NCBI GenBank assembly: GCA_045642445.1
Contig: JAZUIX010000001.1
Location: 1-12,692 of the forward strand
Direction: 5' to 3'
Length of the DNA: 12,692 bases
Source: Colimorpha sp045642445
GTDB taxonomy: Bacteria > Bacteroidota > Bacteroidia > Bacteroidales > P3
Shown here: piece after piece, positions 7,506 to 12,692 of the stretch
How positions within the stretch are numbered: the first letter of the stretch is position 1
Layout: every line of letters starts with the position of its first letter
Position numbers and translations under genes: made by a program
Notes under the pieces: model-generated
Database searches by the model: none
Seen by the model: the letters and a program-made list of their open reading frames with translations, nothing else
What the model was told of the DNA's origin: nothing

Positions 7506-8504
7506 TCATTCCTCATGCGAAAGGAGGGAGACGATTCGTTGTAAGAAGGCGACGAAGGGACCTTCGGTGAAGGTTATGCCGAGTTTCCAACGATTGCGGA
7601 AGAACTTGGACAAGCGGGATTCTTTGGCATTATTGCCGGCAGAGAATACGTCTTCGAGGATGCGTTGCTCAAGGTCGGCATCATTGCTGCGAGGCAAGGA
7701 TACGAAGGTATAATGAAAATTATCTTCAATCAGCGCCATGACCGCCCCAAGAAAGCGGTGCATATTGTAACGCTGGCAAAAATCAAGCACTACCTGCCAT
7801 TCCACATCGCCCTCATGTTTGCGAACAAACATCATCCAGTCGCAAAAGATGCGCAAAGTGATTCGATTTACTGCAAAATGGCACGAGGTGTGGCGAATAA
7901 GGAAAAGCGCGTCGAAAGTGGGCGTGCCGAAGTACTGAAGCATCTCTCGCTCATATCGACGGTTGGAAAAATATTTATAGTGGTTGAGAAGGTGGTAATG
8001 GTTCTCAAACTTGACTTTATCGATCGTGTAAGTAGTATGATGATGATGATCGCGACAGATTTTGACTCCCAGATGTTCCTCCACCAACTTGTCGCCTTGT
8101 TCCCATTGCCGGCCTTGATAAATATCCACATCAACATAAGACCGCAACTGGGGTTGGGGATAACAAGCACAAATGCTGTCGCCTTTCAAAATATAGGTAT
8201 CAACCCCATGCTCGGAGAAGAACTTCGTCAGTTTCTGCGTCATCAAATGCTTGCGCGTAGTATCGTCGATAGTCTTCTGCATCTCAGCCATCCAAGGAAT
8301 ACGGACAGCACGCGGAGGCCACATCTCTTCGGGCAAACGCTGAACAGCATCCCACACCAAAGCGGCCACACATTGCCGCATCGACTCATGAAAAAGCCCA
8401 TCCCATTCCTCCGCCGTGATTGAGGCATAATCCGCCTCAACAAGCGGCTCATCAAACAGCGTCGCACGGAGAAGAGAACAAAGGATATGACTATTCGATA
8501 ACAT
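7506..8504 (-). CDS. NTP_transf_5-type nucleotidyltransferase family protein
   Basis: A 332-residue protein of the uncharacterised nucleotidyltransferase group (Pfam NTP_transf_5 type) often seen in polysaccharide loci. The fold's marks are TYILKGDS (103-110), then RSYVDVDIY (121-129) in which D125 and D127 would bind metal, and HYHLL (169-173). In most relatives the second motif reads R-x-x-x-D-I-D-L; here a tyrosine-valine pair precedes the aspartates but both acids are kept. The substrate is unknown; transfer of a nucleotide or phospho-group to a glycan precursor or a protein is possible. Its ATG overlaps the wzm stop by one base (TGATG), pointing to translational coupling with the exporter permease, and the RelA/SpoT gene follows after 12 nt. 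Two nucleotidyltransferase-fold proteins in a row is notable. Confidence 0.8.
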   Translation of the reverse strand: MLSNSHILCSLLRATLFDEPLVEADYASITAEEWDGLFHESMRQCVAALVWDAVQRLPEEMWPPRAVRIPWMAEMQKTIDDTTRKHLMTQKLTKFFSEHGVDTYILKGDSICACYPQPQLRSYVDVDIYQGRQWEQGDKLVEEHLGVKICRDHHHHTTYTIDKVKFENHYHLLNHYKYFSNRRYEREMLQYFGTPTFDALFLIRHTSCHFAVNRITLRIFCDWMMFVRKHEGDVEWQVVLDFCQRYNMHRFLGAVMALIEDNFHYTFVSLPRSNDADLEQRILEDVFSAGNNAKESRLSKFFRNRWKLGITFTEGPFVAFLQRIVSLLSHEE

Positions 8505-9400
8505 CAGACAGTGTCCATAAAGGTCTTCTGAACCTTGTTGAAGATAAGGATGCCCAAGAACAACAGCACCGCCATAAAGGCAAAACTATATGCCAGCCAG
8601 CCCCATCCGATAAACTCGCCCACACCCAGAGCCCCATATTTGAAGGTCTCGATGATAGGCGTAACAGGGTTAATGCTCATGATGGTGGCCAAATCCATGC
8701 CCATCACCACCTTGCCTCGCACCTGGCTCAAAGGATAGACAATAGGTGTGGCATACATCCACAGCGAAACTATGAAAGAGAAAAGTATCTGCAAATCACG
8801 ATACTTGGTAGTCATGGAAGAAATAAGTATGCCGAACCCCAGAGCCAAACCCGCAATCATCACAATCAAGAATGGGAAAAGCAGCAAGTACCAATTGGGT
8901 GCAGCATTACAACCGATAAATGCATAAACAATATACACCACAATGAACAGCCCCAACTGGATGCTGAAACGCACCAAATTGCTGATAGTGCGTTCCAAAG
9001 GCATAATGAGGCGTGGGAAATAGACCTTGCCAAAGATGCCCGAATTTTCCACAAAAGTGTTGGAAGTCTTGGTCAGGCAATCGGAGAAATACTGCCATAT
9101 ACAAGTACCTGCAAGGTAGAACAGCGGTTGCGGAGCCCCATCGGTGGGTATGCCCGCAATACCGCCAAAAACCACCATATACATAATGACCGTCATAGCC
9201 GGCTGAATAATCCACCACAGCGGACCCAAAACGGTTTGCTTGTAGCTTGTGGTGATATCACGGCGGACAAACAAGGTGAGCAAATCGCGATAGTCCCACA
9301 ACTCCTTGAGATTGACCTCAAACAGTTTGTTGCGCGGTTTGATGACCGTTGTCCATTCTTCTGCTGAATTGTTAATTTGTTGCTTCGAATCGTTATTCAT
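8504..9400 (-). CDS. wzm: Polysaccharide ABC exporter permease (ABC-2 type)
   Basis: A 298-residue inner-membrane protein of the ABC-2 polysaccharide exporter family. After a soluble N-terminus it carries the family's entry LFVRRDITTSYKQTVLGPLWW (from about residue 43), then hydrophobic segments near 62-83, 92-108, 143-163, 170-193, 203-225 and 266-288, giving the usual six spans. The segment ENSGIFGKVYFPRLIMPL (118-135) is typical of Wzm/KpsM-like permeases. It would form the membrane channel for the finished polymer with the ATPase at 2272-3546. It starts 24 nt after the sugar transferase and shares one base with the next gene. The usual adjacent wzt is missing at this place. Confidence 0.93.
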   Translation of the reverse strand: MNNDSKQQINNSAEEWTTVIKPRNKLFEVNLKELWDYRDLLTLFVRRDITTSYKQTVLGPLWWIIQPAMTVIMYMVVFGGIAGIPTDGAPQPLFYLAGTCIWQYFSDCLTKTSNTFVENSGIFGKVYFPRLIMPLERTISNLVRFSIQLGLFIVVYIVYAFIGCNAAPNWYLLLFPFLIVMIAGLALGFGILISSMTTKYRDLQILFSFIVSLWMYATPIVYPLSQVRGKVVMGMDLATIMSINPVTPIIETFKYGALGVGEFIGWGWLAYSFAFMAVLLFLGILIFNKVQKTFMDTV

Positions 9401-9424
9401 GATTTCGTTTAGTTTATAACTTCA

Positions 9425-10603
9425 TCAAGCGCTCTTGCGGCGTTTGAAGATGATATTCCACATAATGCCGAAAAAGTAGCGGATATCGGTAAGCAGCGGA
9501 TGCTTCAGGTAAGCCTCGGTGTAACGTCGCTCCGAGTCCTCAATCTCCTCTATAGTTTCGGGTATCTTCTTCTCGTAGTAAAACGGCGGGAGCAAACCAG
9601 GTTTGACCTTGATGCGCAGCTGCTGCATCTCGGGCGAATAAAGGCTGTAGTAATGCCTCGACAGCGGGCGGACACCCACCAGTTTCAACTGACCCTTGAA
9701 AATATTGAGAATCATCGGTAACTCATCCAGCCAGGTCGACCTCAACAGCTTTCCCCAGCTATTGATACGGTAGTCGTTGGCAAACTTGCCGCCCTCCTTC
9801 AAATCGTTATACTTGTAGATATAATTCTGGATATACTCCGAATACGGATGCATGGTGCGGAACTTATACACACCTATCATCTGACCATATTTGCCCACAC
9901 GGTTGAGCTTGATAATCGGCCCCTCACTCGGAGTGTCGTCCACAATGGGGTCCTTTATTTTGTGTAGCAAGAGGAAGAACTCGCCATAGCGGAACTCCTC
10001 ATCCAGCACCTCAAAACCGGCACGATAGGCCCTGCCCATCAGCTCCACACGGTGGAACGTACGGTCCTTGCCCCCAGTAATGCCGAAATAAATCTTCTGA
10101 ATGCCCCGCACCCGAGGACAGACACGATGCCAAAGATAATGGAAGAAATAGACAACATACCCAATACCCTTGGGGTAACGCTGCAAAACCGACTCCTTCT
10201 TCAACTTCGCCGTGCGACTATGGCACCACATATAGCCGCCCGTTGCAAGCAGTTCGTTGCAAGCAGCCAGATAATCGTCAAGATAAATAATCGTATTCAG
10301 CGGGCGCTTGATAGCCAGGCAATTGATATTGCGGCCTCCAAACCTCTCGTGCAACATCTTGGCAGACGAAACAACAAAATCGGCCACCACCGTAGTCTCG
10401 CCAAACTCGTGCTGATGATCCCTCAACCACAGCAGCGACTCCTTCATCGCCGAAGTCTTTGTGCTCTCGAACAACCTCCGCATATCATTGTCGCGAATAA
10501 CGGAAGCATCGCCCGTATCGGTAATACGGGCAGTCTTGGCATCAGGCTGCTCGACGAAATCAATCGACGGCTCAAACTGCAACGGAAACAAAGGCTTTCT
10601 CAT
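9425..10603 (-). CDS. Priming sugar transferase with an extra N-terminal methyltransferase-like region
   Basis: A 392-residue protein whose C-terminal ~170 residues are a bacterial sugar transferase (polyprenyl-phosphate glycosyl-1-phosphate transferase) domain: VYKFRTMHPYSEY (245-257), WLDELPMILN (291-300, with the catalytic DE), LVGVRPLS (308-315) and KPGLLPP (334-340). This enzyme type starts glycan assembly by moving a sugar-1-phosphate onto undecaprenyl phosphate at the inner membrane. It lacks the usual N-terminal membrane helix; instead residues 1-220 resemble a degenerate SAM-methyltransferase (for example LATGGYMWCHSRTAKL, then HRVELMGRAYRAGFEVLDEE) with one hydrophobic stretch at 147-160, which may provide membrane contact. 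This arrangement seems recurrent in Bacteroidetes loci. The ATG overlaps the upxY stop by 4 nt (ATGA), indicating coupled translation. Confidence 0.9.
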   Translation of the reverse strand: MRKPLFPLQFEPSIDFVEQPDAKTARITDTGDASVIRDNDMRRLFESTKTSAMKESLLWLRDHQHEFGETTVVADFVVSSAKMLHERFGGRNINCLAIKRPLNTIIYLDDYLAACNELLATGGYMWCHSRTAKLKKESVLQRYPKGIGYVVYFFHYLWHRVCPRVRGIQKIYFGITGGKDRTFHRVELMGRAYRAGFEVLDEEFRYGEFFLLLHKIKDPIVDDTPSEGPIIKLNRVGKYGQMIGVYKFRTMHPYSEYIQNYIYKYNDLKEGGKFANDYRINSWGKLLRSTWLDELPMILNIFKGQLKLVGVRPLSRHYYSLYSPEMQQLRIKVKPGLLPPFYYEKKIPETIEEIEDSERRYTEAYLKHPLLTDIRYFFGIMWNIIFKRRKSA

Positions 10604-11082
10604 TTTTCGGTCTCGCTGCTAACAATTTCCAACAAATCGGGATGAATATACGTTGTGGCCACTGCCACAATGCCCTGCAAACTCACCACCAAACGGCGGT
10701 CCTTCTTAATGCGCTTGATATGCCCCTCGATGCCCTTAAACGGACCCGAAATGACCCTCACCCTGTCGCCCTGATGATACTCAGGCCTATCGTCGCCCAA
10801 AAAAGTTAGCCCCGACTGGCCCGACGAAGTGACGAAAATAAAAATCTCCATCTCTCGGTCGGCAATAGCGGTAGGGCGATGCGTCTCGCGGTTGCCATAG
10901 ACAAACATCTTGCCAAAAAACTCCTCCCGAAAAGCGGCAAGATAATCCTCCTCACAATTCACAAACAACAACGAAGTGATAAGATCCTTCGGCGGCAGAT
11001 AATGCCTCACACCGTCCTCCTCCAGCTTCTCGACCAAAGGGGCGGTCTTGTTGAAAAAAACACGTGCGGCATACCAAGCCAT
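10600..11082 (-). CDS. upxY: UpxY/NusG-like transcription antiterminator of the polysaccharide operon
   Basis: A 160-residue NusG paralog. The N-terminus MAWYAARVFFNKTAPLVEKL and LPPKDLITSLLFV (29-41) form the NGN domain that contacts RNA polymerase; GDRVRVISGPFKGIEGHI (105-122) is the KOW motif, followed by VSLQGIVAVATTYIHPDLLEI. In Bacteroides, UpxY proteins are encoded first in capsule operons and prevent early termination in the 5' leader of their own operon. An in-frame GTG 20 codons upstream would add a hydrophobic stretch coming from the A+T-rich leader and is unlikely; the ATG at 11082 gives the normal NusG-type start. No upxZ-like gene follows; the sugar transferase overlaps it directly. 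Confidence 0.92.
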   Translation of the reverse strand: MAWYAARVFFNKTAPLVEKLEEDGVRHYLPPKDLITSLLFVNCEEDYLAAFREEFFGKMFVYGNRETHRPTAIADREMEIFIFVTSSGQSGLTFLGDDRPEYHQGDRVRVISGPFKGIEGHIKRIKKDRRLVVSLQGIVAVATTYIHPDLLEIVSSETEK

Positions 11083-11111
11083 AAAAAATAATATATATAA
11101 AATAACCCAAA

Positions 11112-11139
11112 TCCTCCCATGCAACACACACATGGAGGA
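11112..11139 (-). promoter_or_regulatory. Leader hairpin upstream of upxY
   Basis: On the transcribed strand, TCCTCCATG and CATGGGAGGA pair as a 9-bp stem with one bulged G and a 9-nt loop (TGTGTGTTG). It ends 29 nt before the upxY ATG and is followed by an A+T-rich tract (ATTTGGGTTATTTTATAT). Such a structure in a UpxY operon leader is a candidate pause, attenuation or UpxY-recruitment site. The role is inferred from the known action of UpxY on 5' leaders. Confidence 0.6.
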
Positions 11140-11190
11140 CACCAGAGGCTCGTTAGTCGTTTAGTTCTAACTGACGCATACTCCTATCCA

Positions 11191-11211
11191 AGAGCATATT
11201 ACGCTGCCTCT
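11191..11211 (-). promoter_or_regulatory. Second, weaker leader hairpin
   Basis: AGAGGCA and TGCTCT on the transcribed strand can pair (6 bp with one bulged G, 8-nt loop) about 30 nt downstream of the predicted transcription start. A further 5-bp pair (gttag at 11152-11156 with ctaac at 11168-11172) lies between the two hairpins. The leader therefore has several small folds; each alone is weak evidence. Confidence 0.4.
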
Positions 11212-11242
11212 TGCCGCCGAATGGGCACATTCAACAGCAATG

Positions 11243-11274
11243 CAAATATACAAAAAAAATCTTTACAAAGCAAA
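11243..11274 (-). promoter_or_regulatory. Bacteroides-type promoter for the polysaccharide operon
   Basis: On the minus strand, TTTG at 11271-11274 and TATATTTG at 11243-11250 match the -33 (TTTG) and -7 (TAnnTTTG) consensus of the Bacteroides primary sigma factor, with a 20-nt spacer inside the accepted range. Transcription would start near 11236-11240, giving a leader of about 155 nt before upxY. A second TTTG at 11266-11269 has too short a spacer (15 nt). I see no inverted repeats flanking this promoter, so unlike many B. fragilis capsule promoters it does not look invertible. Confidence 0.75.
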
Positions 11275-11468
11275 AAAAACTGACTTTTTTCACCCCAATA
11301 ATCCCCCTTCGATTGTGCATAACTTTTTTTCGCAACACAACAAAGTAATGTCCAACCGAGACACTTGGAATCCTACAATTTGTCCCATGCAATTTTTTTA
11401 TGCTGCCAAACACAATAATCTTCCAAAATATGCGTTATTAAAAAAAATATTTATTTACAAAATCGTAT
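11275..11468. other. A+T-rich divergent intergenic region
   Basis: These ~190 bases separate the operon promoter from the divergent plus-strand gene. They are rich in A and T runs and must hold any promoter for that gene. A tacaatttg at 11374-11382 is close to the -7 consensus but has one extra base and no TTTG at the proper distance upstream, so I do not call it. A 60-codon minus-strand ORF reaching into this stretch (11231-11413) shows no family traits. Confidence 0.5.
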
Positions 11469-12374
11469 ATGAAAAACAAAGTAGCCAGAACCGGAGACAC
11501 GACCTCCTATGATCGATTAGGTAAGAAAGTGACACGCAAACGCTTCAATGACGTCGGCAACCCTTCCAAGAATCTTGTGCAGGACGCCAATCGTCGACGC
11601 TGGATGAATGTGATGAACCTCTGGCGGGCGTGGGACAACATCTCATGGAAACCCCGTTATCAAACCAAAGGACCCGGAAAAACCAACTACAACGTCTTCA
11701 CCGCCCTTGCCATTCAAGGAACCGACATCTATCTGCCGAAGAAGGAGGCCCTGAATACCGCCTGTGTGCTGGTGCCCCTCACCATCTCCAACGGCACACT
11801 CCCGACCATCGACACCAAGTTCGACGGCACAGGCGTGCGGTCGGACATCAACGTGGGAAATCTGGCAATCGGTCCCGACACCAAGATTAGCGAACTCGCG
11901 CGAGCCATCCTGTCCAACAATCAGAACTTCCAGAAAGGCGACATCCTCACCTTCGTCTCTGCACGACAGGAGATATGGCCTCCGTTCGATTATCCTCACG
12001 TCAGTTTCAGCAGCTGCTCGCTTCCGCTGGATACGCACGACGATCGCCCGCTCTCCGTGCTTCAGCACAGCGCAGAAGCTTTCTGCGTCCGTGAAGGATT
12101 CCTCGCCTCCACTATTGCGGAAGGCGCCTGCACATGGGTGCATGAGCGCCAAGGAGGAGAAGACGGCAAAGATCAGCCCTATTATTCCACCCAAACCTTC
12201 TGGTGCAGCAACGATGAGATGATAAACCGGTATCATAGCCAAGCGGCCCTCGATGCCTCCATCGAAAGCTACAAACCGCTGCCAGACACCGAGTTCCTCA
12301 CACCCGACCCCCAGCCGGAGGACCTAGCCGGCAAGCTGCCCCTGCACGAGAAGAGAAATAAGGGAAAAGAATAA
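11469..12374 (+). CDS. Protein of unknown function, possibly DUF6266-like
   Basis: A 301-residue protein with no signal peptide or membrane span. The N-terminus is basic (KKVTRKRFNDVGNPSK) and is followed by ANRRRWMNVMNLWRAW, then KTNYNVFTALA (about 71-81) and VLVPLTISNGTLPTI (101-115). The order (a basic opening, an N-P-K/Q-R-rich helix, 'N-Y-N-x-F' and then a beta-rich segment ending in 'ISNGTLP') recalls the DUF6266 proteins of Bacteroidetes, but sequence similarity is thin and I cannot confirm membership. The remainder contains three Cys-containing patches (for example FSSCSLPL, TFWCSND) and a Pro/Glu/Lys-rich tail. It is divergent from the capsule operon and G+C-richer than its leader. 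Codon-position structure and the lack of any competing frame with sensible features make it a real gene. No function can be assigned. Confidence 0.75.
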   Translation: MKNKVARTGDTTSYDRLGKKVTRKRFNDVGNPSKNLVQDANRRRWMNVMNLWRAWDNISWKPRYQTKGPGKTNYNVFTALAIQGTDIYLPKKEALNTACVLVPLTISNGTLPTIDTKFDGTGVRSDINVGNLAIGPDTKISELARAILSNNQNFQKGDILTFVSARQEIWPPFDYPHVSFSSCSLPLDTHDDRPLSVLQHSAEAFCVREGFLASTIAEGACTWVHERQGGEDGKDQPYYSTQTFWCSNDEMINRYHSQAALDASIESYKPLPDTEFLTPDPQPEDLAGKLPLHEKRNKGKE

Positions 12375-12396
12375 GCTTCTCCCTCTATTCTCCCAA

Positions 12397-12500
12397 CGTT
12401 ATGGTATCGTTATCGTATTCTTATGGTATCGTTATGGTATCCGGGATACCATAACGATACCATAACGATAGGATAACGATACCATAAGGATACCATAACG
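12397..12500. repeat. Head-to-head array of 11-bp repeats forming 44-bp inverted arms
   Basis: From 12446 to 12500 the plus strand holds five tandem copies of ataccataacg (two exact at 12446-12456 and 12457-12467, variants at 12468 and 12479, and an exact copy at 12490-12500). From 12397 to 12440 lie four copies of the reverse complement cgttatggtat (exact at 12397 and 12430, variants at 12408 and 12419). The two halves face each other across position 12443, so 12399-12442 and 12444-12487 form inverted arms of 44 bp with 3 mismatches, the inner 22 bp being perfect. It begins 22 nt after the stop of the plus-strand gene. There is no T-run after it, so it is not a classical terminator, though a very strong cruciform or RNA stem would form. 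Confidence 0.9.
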
Positions 12501-12692
12501 ATCGAAGAAGCAACGACGGATAATGAGAGTTGGTTCGTAACAACATCCTTAAGGTGGGTTCTATAAATTCAACGTATGAAGATAATGAAAAATAAAATAC
12601 TTTTCTGCGATTTCGGGCGTTTTCCGGCATCTTGCTGTTTATCACTCGGTCACGTAGCCCGCTACGCTTCCTCGTTCTGCACAGCAATCTGC
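12501..12692. other. Non-coding right flank with dispersed repeat and palindromes
   Basis: No convincing gene is visible. The stretch contains copy 2 of the 22-nt dispersed repeat (12548-12569) and, near the edge, nested inverted repeats: cgtagc/gctacg (12653-12666, 2-nt centre) inside ttgctgt/acagcaa (12632-12638 and 12681-12687). An 88-codon minus-strand ORF spans this flank and the 11-bp array, but about a quarter of it is translated repeat and it has no family traits. The palindromic end looks like an intergenic repeat or the edge of an element continuing beyond the window. Confidence 0.6.
12548..12569 (+). repeat. Copy 2 of the 22-nt dispersed repeat
   Basis: It begins CTTAAGGTGGGTTCTA and ends TAAATT on the plus strand, differing at one position from the minus-strand sequence at 6427-6448. 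The two copies are inverted relative to each other and about 6.1 kb apart. Here it is outside any gene. Confidence 0.7.

Noticed and set aside
7665..8423. Plus-strand open frame of 252 codons opposite the nucleotidyltransferase
   Set aside because: Antisense to a gene with recognisable LKG and DVD motifs and coupled start; no domain seen in the shadow.
8420..9367. Long plus-strand open frame (315 codons) opposite wzm
   Set aside because: It is the antisense shadow of a clear ABC-2 permease; its product is rich in His, Gln and Asn and has no family traits.
11083..11142. Extended upxY N-terminus from a GTG at 11142
   Set aside because: It would add a hydrophobic stretch encoded by the A+T-rich leader and cover the hairpin; NusG-type proteins start directly before W-Y-A/V.
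11143..11468. Phase-variable invertible promoter
   Set aside because: I looked for inverted repeats flanking the promoter on both sides and found no pair of useful length.
11643..12242. Minus-strand open frame of 199 codons opposite the unknown plus-strand gene
   Set aside because: I weighed it as the true gene. The plus-strand frame is longer, has an ATG and normal composition, while the minus frame is Gly/Val-rich in a shadow-like way.
12397..12500. CRISPR array
   Set aside because: Units are only 11 bp, directly abutting without spacers, and half are inverted; no cas genes are near.
12397..12500. Intrinsic terminator of the plus-strand gene
   Set aside because: The stem is very long and A+T-rich and is followed by atcgaagaagc, with no T-run.
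12421..12687. Minus-strand open frame of 88 codons
   Set aside because: Its C-terminal part is translated 11-bp repeat and the rest is palindromic intergenic sequence; no recognisable features.

Overview
The window looks like part of a cell-surface polysaccharide (capsule or O-antigen type) locus from a member of the Bacteroidales (Bacteroides, Prevotella or a relative; I cannot fix the genus). The grounds are a UpxY/NusG-like regulator opening the operon, a promoter matching the Bacteroides TTTG / TAnnTTTG pattern, a Bacteroidetes-style cytosolic-type sugar transferase, a GxxExxY protein among polysaccharide genes, and weak or absent Shine-Dalgarno sequences.

Layout. All polysaccharide genes lie on the minus strand and read from right to left. 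A promoter at 11243-11274 and a leader of about 155 nt with several hairpins precede upxY (10600-11082). Then come the priming sugar transferase (9425-10603), the exporter permease wzm (8504-9400), an NTP_transf_5-type nucleotidyltransferase (7506-8504), a stand-alone RelA/SpoT synthetase-domain protein (6444-7493), gmd (5210-6298), a GxxExxY protein (4729-5145), fcl (3745-4686), the exporter ATPase wzt with a C-terminal carbohydrate-binding-like domain (2272-3546), two glycosyltransferases (1350-2267 and 445-1341), and a polysaccharide deacetylase cut by the left edge (1-460). Several junctions overlap by 1-16 nt and others are only a few nt apart, so this is probably one long operon that depends on UpxY antitermination.

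How the genes fit together. The sugar transferase starts the glycan on a lipid carrier. Gmd and Fcl make GDP-L-fucose. The two glycosyltransferases extend the chain, and the finished polymer leaves through the Wzm/Wzt ABC exporter, whose Wzt tail probably recognises the chain end. The deacetylase would trim acetyl groups.

The middle of the operon is unusual. wzm and wzt, normally adjacent, are separated by about 5 kb. That stretch holds the nucleotidyltransferase/RelA-SpoT pair, the GDP-fucose genes split apart by the GxxExxY gene, and two small coding relics (3550-3702, which resembles the tail of a DUF1016/YhcG-type nuclease, and 6318-6431). It looks like a patchwork of insertions. The RelA/SpoT gene, with its synthetase motifs intact and no hydrolase domain, is the best candidate for new biology here.

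Right flank. Divergent from the operon is one plus-strand gene of unknown function (11469-12374). Beyond it lies an array of 11-bp repeats arranged head to head (12397-12500), a 22-nt sequence that recurs inverted at the end of the RelA/SpoT gene, and a palindrome-rich segment at the window edge. I saw no tRNA, rRNA, CRISPR array or intact insertion sequence.
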